A stretch of DNA of 64,000 nucleotides from Dyadobacter bucti. GTDB lineage: Bacteria; Bacteroidota; Bacteroidia; Cytophagales; Spirosomataceae. Under the pieces are notes generated by a model that saw only the letters and a list, made by a program, of their open reading frames with translations, did no database searches and had not been told where the DNA came from. This document shows, piece by piece, positions 17,565-26,014 of this stretch (position 1 is the stretch's first letter; each line of letters begins with the position of its first letter). Where the stretch lies: the NCBI RefSeq assembly GCF_005869225.1, contig NZ_SWFP01000009.1, positions 248,001 through 312,000 on the forward strand, in the 5' to 3' direction. The position numbers and the translations under genes were made by a program.

Positions 17565-19091
17565 ATGAAAAGAATTTTTTCTCTGGCGCTCGTATTATTG
17601 CCTTGCCTGTTGTCGGCAAGCCCAAAGTACTGGATTTATCTGAAAAGCAAAGACCTTAATGCAACCCCCGCGGTATCTTCTCTGACATTAGAGAACCGCC
17701 AGAAATTGGGGCTGATTACTTCGGACGAGCTGGATCTACCAATTAAAAGAGAATACGAACTGGCACTCTGCGATCAGTCTGTAAAAATAATCAACCGCTC
17801 CAAATGGTTAAATGCAGTTTCGGCGGTACTGACCAGTGAGCAGGCCACGAAAATTAGGGATCTTGATTTTGTTCAGGAAGTAGTGCCCATTGACCCTGGT
17901 TTTTACATTGCCCGGACGAAGGCTATTGAGAAAGCACAGATGGCTCCTGTGATGTCGCAGGTTCAGGCCAGTGCGTTTCTGAAAGAAGGCATTACAGCCA
18001 AAGATGTAACGATAGGTGTAATCGATGCAGGTTTCTATGGTGCGGATTCTTCTCTGTCCTTAACCCAGATTTTTTCCAACAAACGTGTTCTCGGTATCCG
18101 TGACTATGTAAAGCCTGGTAGGGCAGGAGACCTGCTGTTCAGTACTGCAGAATCTTTCTCGGATATGCATGGTACAGAAGTACTGGCAGCGATTGCAGGA
18201 ATTGATGACCAGGATCAGGTCCAGTATGGCATGGCGACCAATGCAAAATTCTATCTGGCAAGGACAGACTATTCGCTGCGAGAGTACAGGGGTGAAGAAG
18301 ATAACTGGATTGCTGCTATGGAATGGATGGACAGCCTTGGAGTTCGTCTGATCAATACTTCTCTGGGCTATGCCAAAGGATTTTCCGACCCGAGAGAAAA
18401 TTACATTCCGTCTCAGATGGATGGAAAAACCAGTGCCATCACACGTGCTGCGCAAATTGCTTCTGATAAAAAAGGTATTATGCTGATCGTTTCGGCAGGG
18501 AATGAGGGTGATGATAAAAGTTGGGGAATAGTATCTGCGCCAGCGGATGCCAAAGGCGTTTTGTCTGTAGGTGCCACAAACGGGAAACTATGGAACCGGA
18601 TCGGTTACAGCAGTACCGGCCCCGAATTTTTGTCTTATGTAAAGCCGAATGTTTCCTGCTTTTCATTATACGGGACATCTTTATCCGCTCCGGTGATCAC
18701 TGGTTTTGCGGCGTGTATCCTACAAGCCAATCCGAAATTATCCAATAAGGAATTAATTGACCTCATAGAAAAATCAGCCCATTTATATCCTTACGGCAAT
18801 AATTTTGTCGGTTATGGTGTTCCACTCGCTTCCCGTGCATTGGCATTGGCGAAAGCGCCGTACTTACCCAGTAACTCCCGTTTCGTGACCGCAAAGGGTA
18901 AAAACTTCGAAATTGATGTGGTCAGCCAGGATTCACTGGTAGCGATTTATCGTAAAAAGAATAACAAAGATGTTCTTTCACAGCAGGTGGCCAAAGTTCA
19001 AAACGGCAAAGTATCCCTTAAACGCCAGAACGGCGAACGCTTCACCACGATCGACCTGAGGGATTCGGTGGTTGAAGTAGAATGGGATTAA
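17565..19091 (+). CDS. Secreted S8 (subtilisin-like) serine protease
   Basis: 508 aa with a Sec signal peptide (MKRIFSLALVLLPCLLSAS). Catalytic triad: Asp154 in GVIDAGFYG, His202 in SDMHGTEVLA and Ser372 in YGTSLSAPVITG; oxyanion Asn313 in VSAGNEG. The segment between the signal and the catalytic domain (residues 20-140) resembles a short prodomain. The tail after about residue 420 is a small beta-rich domain; it lacks a recognisable T9SS sorting motif, so the destination beyond the periplasm is unclear. Similar proteins are common in Cytophagales. Confidence 0.92.
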   Translation: MKRIFSLALVLLPCLLSASPKYWIYLKSKDLNATPAVSSLTLENRQKLGLITSDELDLPIKREYELALCDQSVKIINRSKWLNAVSAVLTSEQATKIRDLDFVQEVVPIDPGFYIARTKAIEKAQMAPVMSQVQASAFLKEGITAKDVTIGVIDAGFYGADSSLSLTQIFSNKRVLGIRDYVKPGRAGDLLFSTAESFSDMHGTEVLAAIAGIDDQDQVQYGMATNAKFYLARTDYSLREYRGEEDNWIAAMEWMDSLGVRLINTSLGYAKGFSDPRENYIPSQMDGKTSAITRAAQIASDKKGIMLIVSAGNEGDDKSWGIVSAPADAKGVLSVGATNGKLWNRIGYSSTGPEFLSYVKPNVSCFSLYGTSLSAPVITGFAACILQANPKLSNKELIDLIEKSAHLYPYGNNFVGYGVPLASRALALAKAPYLPSNSRFVTAKGKNFEIDVVSQDSLVAIYRKKNNKDVLSQQVAKVQNGKVSLKRQNGERFTTIDLRDSVVEVEWD

Positions 19092-19536
19092 ACTCAATCT
19101 TTCGGCGCAGCTATTACTTTCTGAATTTCATCACCGGGATTTTTAGAGCATTTGTGTTTCTACAAAATGCTTTGAAAATCTTACACCCTCCTGGTCAGCG
19201 TTTACAAAGCACGCGGCAAAATCATTCTGGTGTTTGAAAATAGATGGGCTATCGGCTATGTTTCATTTCTTATTGCTATTCTATTTTTTAATACAATCAT
19301 CCATAATACAATCGCTTTTTTATCGATTTGAAAATAATTTAATAATGTCCTTACGGACAAATTGAGCGCTTTAAGTGACGGTGTGGACGAGCACGCAAAA
19401 TGATTTTTTGATTTTATTGACTGAACTATTGTCGGAATTATATATCTTTATTGCTTCGAAAACTTTAAAACAATTCTGTTTTATACTGTGAGATCTAACA
19501 TTAATTCTGCAATTCTATCACCTAATCCCTATTAAA
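19092..19536. other. Intergenic region, 445 bp, with a possible promoter
   Basis: No gene-like open frame or RNA gene was seen. A TTG at 19417-19419 followed after 23 bp by TATCTTTA (19443-19450, seven of eight matches to TAnnTTTG) could serve the Tat-exported pair downstream. A small hairpin TGTCCTTACGGACA lies near 19348-19361. The rest is A/T-rich and unassigned. Confidence 0.35.
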
Positions 19537-20826
19537 ATGAATGCTTCTCGAAGAGACGTGTTGAAAATGGCGGGCGTAGCTCTGGCGGGCAGCGCTTTAC
19601 CAACAGTGGCTATTTTGAATCCCAATCGTGCTTTTGCCGGGGTAAACAGTGAAACGTTGAAAGTAGGACTTATCGGTTGCGGCGGACGTGGTTCGGGTGC
19701 TGCCAATCAGGCGCTTAAAGCGGATCCCAACGTAGTTCTTCACGCTATGGGCGATATCTTTAAAGATAAACTGGATTCTTCGCTGGAAAACCTCACCAAA
19801 GTTCACGGTGCAAAAGTGAAGGTGGATGAAGGCCACAAGTTCGTAGGGTTTGATGCATTCAAAAAAGTATTGGATTCAGGGGTTGACGTAGTTATTCTTG
19901 CTACTCCTCCGCATTTCCGTCCGGAACATTTGACAGCTGCTATCAATGCAGGAAAACACGTTTTTTGTGAAAAACCTGTGGCGGTGGATGCACCTGGCGT
20001 ACGTAAGGTACTGGATGCGGCTAAGTTGGCTAAGCAAAAAAATGTTTCTTTGATGTCCGGCTTTTGCTGGAGATACCATGAGCCAAAACGTGCAAGTTTT
20101 GGCAGGATCCTTGACGGCGCGGTTGGGGATATCTCTGCTATTTACAATACTTATGACACAGGAACGCTTTGGTCTTTCCCACGCGTAGCTGGCTGGACAG
20201 ACGCTGAATATGTACTTCGCAACTGGACTTACTATACCTGGCTGGCTGGTGACCATATCGTCGAACAAGCTGTTCACAGTATCGATATGATGTCGTGGGC
20301 GATGGGAGGTAAATTGCCTTTATCGGCAGTCGGAACGGGTGGAAGACAAGTACGTACGGATTCATTGTTCGGTAACATCTTTGATCACTTCGCGGTAACC
20401 TACGAATATGCCAACGGTGTAAAAGGTTTCCACCATTCAAGACAACAGGCAAACTGCGAAAACAGTTACCTGGTTGAAACGATCGGTACAAAAGGACGTG
20501 CTATGGTAAACTGCGCGCGTAACGTACACGAAATCTACGGCCAGAACCCCTGGAAATACGAAGGTGCCCAGAATGATATGTACCAGACCGAGCATAACGA
20601 ATTGTTTGCATCGATAAGAAGCGGCAAACATGTCAATGACGGTGAATTTATGGCGCAAAGCACACTGCTGGCTATCATGGGCAGAATGGCTGCGTATACA
20701 GGGAAGAGAGTTACCTGGGAAGAAGCAATGAACTCGACTGAAAAATTAGGTCCGGATACATATAGTTTTGATATGAAGCCGCCTGTTGTTGAAGTTGCTA
20801 AACCTGGTATAACTGCTTTTTCATAA
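19537..20826 (+). CDS. Tat-exported Gfo/Idh/MocA-family oxidoreductase
   Basis: 429 aa. The N-terminus is a twin-arginine signal: SRRDVLKMAG at residues 4-13, then a hydrophobic stretch ending near AFAG at about 34, so the folded NAD(P)-bound enzyme would be exported. The Rossmann motif VGLIGCGGRGSGAANQAL starts near residue 43; the family sugar-binding Lys is in CEKPVAVDAPG (EKP motif near 147). The second domain carries AGDHIVEQAVHSIDMM (His pair typical of the family). Acts on a cyclic sugar or polyol; substrate unknown. Followed after one base by the isomerase-like gene, so the two are one operon. Confidence 0.9.
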   Translation: MNASRRDVLKMAGVALAGSALPTVAILNPNRAFAGVNSETLKVGLIGCGGRGSGAANQALKADPNVVLHAMGDIFKDKLDSSLENLTKVHGAKVKVDEGHKFVGFDAFKKVLDSGVDVVILATPPHFRPEHLTAAINAGKHVFCEKPVAVDAPGVRKVLDAAKLAKQKNVSLMSGFCWRYHEPKRASFGRILDGAVGDISAIYNTYDTGTLWSFPRVAGWTDAEYVLRNWTYYTWLAGDHIVEQAVHSIDMMSWAMGGKLPLSAVGTGGRQVRTDSLFGNIFDHFAVTYEYANGVKGFHHSRQQANCENSYLVETIGTKGRAMVNCARNVHEIYGQNPWKYEGAQNDMYQTEHNELFASIRSGKHVNDGEFMAQSTLLAIMGRMAAYTGKRVTWEEAMNSTEKLGPDTYSFDMKPPVVEVAKPGITAFS

Positions 20827-20827
20827 A

Positions 20828-21766
20828 ATGATGCAAAGAAGAGATTTTCTGAAAAACGGTGCTCTTGCAGCTACTGCCGCAACCGTAGGGACTTCAGTGA
20901 TAACTTCTGCCGTAGCCTCTGGCATTACTGTTCCGCAAGCGAATCTCAACAATCCGCTTGCCCGGCCGATGGTAAAGAAAAGCCTTAAGTGGGGTATGGT
21001 GAAGGAGGATCTGTCTATTATGGACAAATTTAAATTGCTGAAAGACCTTGGCTACGACGGTGTTGAACTGGATTCTCCAGACAAGCTGGATATGAAGGAA
21101 GTGCTTGCAGCGAGAGACAAAACAGGGCTGGAACTACCTGGTACTGTGAACTCTATGCACTGGAAATTGCCACTTTCTGACCCTGATCCGAAGAAACGGG
21201 AAGAGTGCGTGAAATCGATTGAGAAAGCATTGCGTGATACCAAGCAGTATGGCGGTACTACGGTACTGGTTGTGCCGGGCGTGGTGAATGCCAATGTAAC
21301 TTATGCAGAAGCATACGAACGCTCACAGGCAGAAATTCGCAAATTACTTCCGGTAGCAGAAGAAACGGGTGTAAAAATTGCTTTTGAAAATGTCTGGAAC
21401 CAGTTTTTGCTGAGCCCGTTAGAAGCAGCGCGTTATGTGGATGAATTTAAACATCCGATGGTCGGCTGGTATTTTGATGTAGGTAATGTGTTGCGTTACA
21501 GTTGGCCTGTTTCCTGGATAGAAGCATTGGACAAGCGTATTCTAAAACTTGATTTAAAAGAATTCAGTTTTAAAAAGCAAAACGACCTGGGTCTCTGGAA
21601 GGGTTTCGATGTTGAATTCATGGAAGGCGACTGCAACTGGGCAGAAGTTAACAAAGCATTGCAAAAAATAGGATATTCGGGTTGGGCCTCAGCAGAGGTA
21701 TCCGGCGGGGACAGAAAGCGTTTGCTGACGATCCGCGAGAAAATGGATCTTGTATTCAACGCATAA
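20828..21766 (+). CDS. Tat-exported sugar-phosphate isomerase/epimerase-like TIM barrel
   Basis: 312 aa. Twin-arginine signal QRRDFLKNGALAATAATVG at residues 3-21. The rest is an AP-endonuclease-2/xylose-isomerase-like TIM barrel: LLKDLGYDGVELDSP, VLVVPGVVNANVTYAEAY, GVKIAFENVWNQFLLSPLEAARYVDEF (metal Glu), VGWYFDVGNVLRY (Asp) and LKLDLKEFSF with a late WASAEVSGGDRKR (Glu). Both this and the preceding oxidoreductase have Tat signals, suggesting they handle the same sugar derivative in the periplasm. ATGATG at the start leaves a one-codon ambiguity. Confidence 0.88.
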   Translation: MMQRRDFLKNGALAATAATVGTSVITSAVASGITVPQANLNNPLARPMVKKSLKWGMVKEDLSIMDKFKLLKDLGYDGVELDSPDKLDMKEVLAARDKTGLELPGTVNSMHWKLPLSDPDPKKREECVKSIEKALRDTKQYGGTTVLVVPGVVNANVTYAEAYERSQAEIRKLLPVAEETGVKIAFENVWNQFLLSPLEAARYVDEFKHPMVGWYFDVGNVLRYSWPVSWIEALDKRILKLDLKEFSFKKQNDLGLWKGFDVEFMEGDCNWAEVNKALQKIGYSGWASAEVSGGDRKRLLTIREKMDLVFNA

Positions 21767-21789
21767 TTCTTACCTGATTTGTATAGTGG

Positions 21790-21814
21790 AATAGCCCGGT
21801 CATGCCGGGCTATT
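21790..21814 (+). terminator. Intrinsic terminator after the Tat-exported pair
   Basis: A perfect 10-bp G/C-rich stem (21790-21799 with 21805-21814) with a 5-base loop followed by TT, 24 bp after the stop codon. Confidence 0.85.
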
Positions 21815-21875
21815 TTGCGTTATAAGCCGAAATTTTGTTATTCTTGCATACCCAAATTCAACACACTATCAGTTC

Positions 21876-22457
21876 ATGCCCAAAGAATTTCTCTCCTTCC
21901 TCGCGGAGGTAGCGCCTCTCAATGAAACCATCCAAACGGATTTTCTGCACAAATTAAAGCTTATACGTGTACCTCAGGGAAAGATCCTGCTTTCTGAAGG
22001 CGAAATCTGCGATAAACTTTGGTTCATCAAAGCAGGGCTTGCGCGCGGATGTTATCACATTGATCGCGGAGCGGGCAGGACCGACGAAGTTACCGAGTGG
22101 TTCGCCAGGGAAAACGATTTTTTTCACGCATTCGAAAGCTTCGTTAACGAGGTTCCGTCACGGGAATTTATTGAAACCCTGGAAGCATCTACGCTGATTT
22201 ACATTACCCGTGCAGACCTGTACTATCTCTACGCAAAATATCCGGAAGTCTGCAATCTGGGCAGGATTATCGCTGAGCGTCACTGGCTGCTTCATAAAGA
22301 AAAACTTCGCGAAATGAGACTTCATTCAGCAGGAGAAAGGCTGGATATTTTCCACCGACAATCCAGAGACCTTTTTCTCCGCGTCCCCCAAAAATACATC
22401 GCATCCTATTTAGGGATCTCCGAAAACTACGTGAGCAAGCTCAAAGCCAGGTTCTGA
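21876..22457 (+). CDS. Crp/Fnr-family transcriptional regulator
   Basis: 193 aa. A cyclic-nucleotide-binding-like beta roll (RVPQGKILLSEGEICDKLWFIKAGLARG, residues 32-59) and a C-terminal helical part ending in a helix-turn-helix (VPQKYIASYLGISENYVSKLKARF). Bacteroidota members of this type often lack the residues for cAMP binding, and the classic RSA motif is not visible, so the effector is unknown. It is 109 bp after the Tat pair and 88 bp before the barrel cassette; it may control either, which is an inference. Confidence 0.88.
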   Translation: MPKEFLSFLAEVAPLNETIQTDFLHKLKLIRVPQGKILLSEGEICDKLWFIKAGLARGCYHIDRGAGRTDEVTEWFARENDFFHAFESFVNEVPSREFIETLEASTLIYITRADLYYLYAKYPEVCNLGRIIAERHWLLHKEKLREMRLHSAGERLDIFHRQSRDLFLRVPQKYIASYLGISENYVSKLKARF

Positions 22458-22545
22458 TTTTCTGGGTTTTTGTAGGTTCGAAGCTGGGTTTTTGGTTTAG
22501 GGGTGTAATAATTCGTGGTTTTATTTGTGTGTATCAAATGAAACC

Positions 22546-23208
22546 ATGAAAAGGATCATCAGAACATTTATTCTACTATTAGCTGGAAGCCTCTGGTTGA
22601 GTTACGATGTCCAGGGCCAGGATCAGAAAAAGCCTCCTGAAACAGCAAAATCAAGTAAAGTTCCCATTGATTACAAGTGGGACGCGAGCGTGGATATGTA
22701 TCATATATTCTGGGGTTATGGCATTATTATGCTGCGCTACGCTCCAAATAAAAATGGCGCATACCGATTTGTAATTAACAATATCAACATTGGAAAACGA
22801 AAGGATCAGCAGTACAGCGACTCACTGGGTAATCTGAACAATGAACCGCTGACCATTTATAAGAGGAAAAGTTATGATTTGAGTGTACAGGCTGGCTACG
22901 AATTCCATAGAACATCAGTCCGCCATCAGATATTCTATGGTTTAGACATGGACTTCTATGGGAATTTTTTCGATGAAGACCCCGCCAGCATTGTACAGTC
23001 CAGAATATACAATTTCGGAATAATACCATTCGCTGGTCTGAAATACCGGATTATTGACCGTCTTTCAGTGTCGGCAGAACTCAGTTGCTCATTACGCTAC
23101 AATTTGGTTACGGGCTTCAATGAGCATAAAATCAAAGTACACAAGGGTCAGTCATGGGATTTCTCATTCAATTCTCTTCGCGTTATCAACCTTTCATATC
23201 ACTTTTAA
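22546..23208 (+). CDS. Outer-membrane beta-barrel candidate, copy 1
   Basis: 220 aa from the ATG at 22546 (a GTG at 22525 is in frame but lies before the signal peptide). Signal peptide MKRIIRTFILLLAGSLWLS ending near VQGQ. The mature part alternates polar and aromatic residues (DYKWDASVDMYHIFWGYG, FAGLKYRIIDRLSVSAELSC) and ends in the C-terminal Phe strand NLSYHF typical of BAM substrates. It is clearly paralogous to the gene at 24757: shared DQ-KPPE, DYKWD-S-DMY, GAYR, PFAGLKYRI-DRLS and ISYHF/LSYHF. No family name is recognised. Confidence 0.7.
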   Translation: MKRIIRTFILLLAGSLWLSYDVQGQDQKKPPETAKSSKVPIDYKWDASVDMYHIFWGYGIIMLRYAPNKNGAYRFVINNINIGKRKDQQYSDSLGNLNNEPLTIYKRKSYDLSVQAGYEFHRTSVRHQIFYGLDMDFYGNFFDEDPASIVQSRIYNFGIIPFAGLKYRIIDRLSVSAELSCSLRYNLVTGFNEHKIKVHKGQSWDFSFNSLRVINLSYHF

Positions 23209-23219
23209 TACTATGTCAG

Positions 23220-24722
23220 ATGAAAAAGATTTTCACATCATGCAGCGTAATCTTGGTTTTTGTTTTATCAGCGATAATGGCAAGAGGTCAGGTGGTATCC
23301 ATTACCTGCGGTGCTCCTGATTTCGGTTGTGTTGCATATCCAAATCAAACTTTGCACACTTTTATTGCGGCTATATCAAATTTCGGGCCTTGCTCCAATG
23401 GAAATAGTTGCCGATTTAAATGGGAAGTAACAAACGGAGTAATCGTCACCAACAATTCCACAACTTATGAAGCAGACGCTGCTAATATAATTACTGTTAA
23501 ATGGAATAATGTTAATGGTATTGGTTCCGTCAAGGTGACAACCGCTAAAAGGGTGAGCAGTGTAGTTGGTTGCGAGAACTGTCCGGTAGGCTTAACCGCC
23601 ACCAAAAATATCCCCATCAAATACCTTGGCACGCCCGGCAACATTAAGATCAACGGAAATGAATATGCAGGGAGCTACCAATTGAACTGCGGGTCTTCTC
23701 CGATTACAGTCTCAGTTGCACCCGTAACGAATGCTACGAGTTATGTCTGGTCGTATCCCGCGGGGTGGAGTCACAGTGGAAGCGGCAACACCATTGTGAT
23801 AACACCGCACGCTAGTTCAAGCGGCACTATTAAAGTTACCGCATCCCGTAGTGATGTGGCGGGCCTGACAACCAGTTCGCAGCTTAATATTACCCGCCCG
23901 CTCCCTACAATTCCCGTCATCAATTCCGGAGCTATTTTGCTTTGTGCCCCGAAAGATATCACAGCCACAGCAAGCAATGCTACTTCCTATAATTGGGTTT
24001 CCACCGGAGGTATCACCGCAAGTTCTCCGGCAAAAACAAACACTGCTCATCTGACCGGTGTAAGTGATGGCACTGTTAAAGTTTCGGCTACTTCGGCTGT
24101 TTGTGGAGTTACTACTGCTTTTAGCATGCCGGTCCAGGTGAAAAGAAGTGCCCCGCTGGCTGCGGCGTTGATTGTTACTGAAAATGGCGGAGGTTCTCCG
24201 GACTTTATGTGTAACGGTTCAGGTGTTTCACTCAATGCTTATACAAGTGAACCTGAAACGAAATTCAGCGAGTGGACCGTCACTGACCCTGCCAATGCAT
24301 TCCTGAACTACAGCGGCGGATCCGCCTATTTCAATTCTTACGTCAATAATTGCTATGGGATCGATGTGATAGTCAGCAATTGTTTTGGCTCTGTTCAAAA
24401 AGGAATTACGATTTGTGTCGATAATTGTTTCACGGACAAACCTGTTTATAAAGTATATCCCAACCCGGCCAATGACATTATCAATGTCACTTTTGATGCG
24501 GTTGCCGACATTCAGAGCCTGCCCGAAACCATCAGGGTTTTTAGTGAAGCTACGTCCAAAGAAGTCCGGAATATTGATCTTAAAGACGCTTATTCAGTTA
24601 GTACTTTTCCATCTGACCGAACCGTTTCGATTCCCGCCAACGACTTGCCGAAAGGAACTTACTACCTGCATTTCGAGCGCTCCAAATTGATTTTTGACAA
24701 GGTTCGGATCATACTTAAGTGA
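23220..24722 (+). CDS. Secreted PKD/Ig-like protein with T9SS type A sorting domain
   Basis: 500 aa from the ATG at 23220; an earlier in-frame ATG at 23154 would overlap the previous gene and bury the signal peptide (MKKIFTSCSVILVFVLSAIMARGQ). Residues about 30-400 hold PKD/Ig-like repeats rich in Ser, Thr and Gly (WSYPAGWSHSGSGNTIVITP, YNWVSTGGITASSPAK) and several Cys. The end (YKVYPNPANDIINVTF to SKLIFDKVRIILK) is the type A C-terminal domain that targets proteins to the type IX secretion system and the cell surface. It starts 11 bases after the first barrel gene and ends 34 bases before the second. No catalytic motif is visible; adhesion or surface display is the likely role. Confidence 0.85.
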   Translation: MKKIFTSCSVILVFVLSAIMARGQVVSITCGAPDFGCVAYPNQTLHTFIAAISNFGPCSNGNSCRFKWEVTNGVIVTNNSTTYEADAANIITVKWNNVNGIGSVKVTTAKRVSSVVGCENCPVGLTATKNIPIKYLGTPGNIKINGNEYAGSYQLNCGSSPITVSVAPVTNATSYVWSYPAGWSHSGSGNTIVITPHASSSGTIKVTASRSDVAGLTTSSQLNITRPLPTIPVINSGAILLCAPKDITATASNATSYNWVSTGGITASSPAKTNTAHLTGVSDGTVKVSATSAVCGVTTAFSMPVQVKRSAPLAAALIVTENGGGSPDFMCNGSGVSLNAYTSEPETKFSEWTVTDPANAFLNYSGGSAYFNSYVNNCYGIDVIVSNCFGSVQKGITICVDNCFTDKPVYKVYPNPANDIINVTFDAVADIQSLPETIRVFSEATSKEVRNIDLKDAYSVSTFPSDRTVSIPANDLPKGTYYLHFERSKLIFDKVRIILK

Positions 24723-24756
24723 CCGGATATTTATGTCTCAAATAAAATCACTCAAT

Positions 24757-25413
24757 ATGATCAGAGCATTTCACCTACTGCCAATCGGTATCTTTTGGCT
24801 CATGAATACTGTCTGTGCCCAGGATCAGCAAAAACCTCCGGAAAAAGTGAAATTGATAAAGAGTATTAACGACTACAAATGGGACGTCAGCCTTGATATG
24901 TACAGTTTATTCCGGGGCTATAGAAATGTGCTGTTGAAATATGCTCCCGAAGAAAAAGGAGCATATCGTCTTTCGGTCGACCATCATTTTATGGGCTATG
25001 CCGATGAGGCTTCTTATCGCGACTCGACGACAGGAGTTATCACTAATAAATCGCAAGTGGTTTACAAAGTCTGGAACTATTATGTGATAGCCCAATTGGG
25101 ATACGAATTTCGAAAAAACTTGGGGCGGCATCAGCTATTTTACGGCGCCGATATTGGCGCCGATTTCCATTATTTAAAAGCCGAAGCTCCATATTCATAT
25201 ACATCAAGAAGATTGGATTGCGGAATTTCTCCGTTCGCCGGATTGAAATACAGGATCACAGATCGTTTGTCAATATCTGCGGAGACGGGCATTTCTGTAA
25301 ACTATCATCGTGCGAGGGATGATGAACGACATCCTCATCCGATTATCACAAGTCGGAGATTCAGTAGCTATTTTGACCCGCTGAGTGCGATAAATATTAG
25401 TTATCATTTTTGA
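24757..25413 (+). CDS. Outer-membrane beta-barrel candidate, copy 2
   Basis: 218 aa from the ATG at 24757 (an alternative ATG at 24733 adds eight residues). Signal peptide MIRAFHLLPIGIFWLMNTVCA. Same layout as the gene at 22546: DYKWDVSLDMYSLFRGY, ISPFAGLKYRITDRLSISAETGISVNYH and a terminal Phe in NISYHF. By eye the two copies share roughly 40 percent of residues, concentrated at the ends and the last barrel strands. Together with the PKD protein it forms a three-gene cassette. Confidence 0.7.
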   Translation: MIRAFHLLPIGIFWLMNTVCAQDQQKPPEKVKLIKSINDYKWDVSLDMYSLFRGYRNVLLKYAPEEKGAYRLSVDHHFMGYADEASYRDSTTGVITNKSQVVYKVWNYYVIAQLGYEFRKNLGRHQLFYGADIGADFHYLKAEAPYSYTSRRLDCGISPFAGLKYRITDRLSISAETGISVNYHRARDDERHPHPIITSRRFSSYFDPLSAINISYHF

Positions 25414-25414
25414 C

Positions 25415-25879
25415 CTACTTCACCTTATACCGCGTCCGCGCATAATGCCTGAGCGTTGATATTTTTAGCTGATTATTTTTAATCTGAACCAGTTTATAAT
25501 CCTTGGATTCTCCCTGCTTGTCGAGGAATCCTATGATACAGGATTCCTTTTCAGTACCTTTTCTGATTTCAACTTTTGGCATTATCCCAAAATTCGGAAC
25601 GTTCAAAGTATCTTCGGCTTCCAGCTCCTTATACTGCATCTTGATCAAAAAATCGAAAGTCGCTTTGGTTTCATATACTTCAACGGCAAATTTCCAGTCG
25701 TTGAGCGGATCTTCCACTTTCTCGATAAAACTGGCGACAGGGCCGGTTCCTACTTCATCCCTTACAAGTGAAATAGTGTCATTAATGACAGTGACGGACC
25801 CGCTTTTTGCAGTATCAGAATTGTTTTGTTGATTACATGAAAAAATGACGAAAAGAATGAAAAGCCAGCAGTATTTCAT
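25415..25879 (-). CDS. Small lipoprotein of unknown function
   Basis: 154 aa. Short signal with a lipobox-like VIFSC at residues 11-15 (MKYCWLFILFVIFSCNQ), then a Ser/Asn-rich linker. The mature part is beta-rich with no motif I recognise. It is convergent with the second barrel gene, one base apart, and divergent from the transporter gene at 26015. Function not assigned. Confidence 0.75.
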   Translation of the reverse strand: MKYCWLFILFVIFSCNQQNNSDTAKSGSVTVINDTISLVRDEVGTGPVASFIEKVEDPLNDWKFAVEVYETKATFDFLIKMQYKELEAEDTLNVPNFGIMPKVEIRKGTEKESCIIGFLDKQGESKDYKLVQIKNNQLKISTLRHYARTRYKVK

Positions 25880-25955
25880 CGGATAGTTTGTTTGGTTCGA
25901 CGGTGTGGCAAGATATGCTACTTCAGGTGACTAATAAAACATTCTGCTCTTTGCA

Positions 25956-25984
25956 TTGCAAATAAAGCTGGTCTGTTAATTTCG
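25956..25984 (+). promoter_or_regulatory. Candidate promoter of the SpmAB-like gene
   Basis: TTG (25956-25958), 18-bp spacer, TAATTTCG (25977-25984; seven of eight to TAnnTTTG), 31 bp before the ATG. Confidence 0.4.
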
Positions 25985-26014
25985 CGGACGACAAATCCTA
26001 CTCTGATTTCTATC

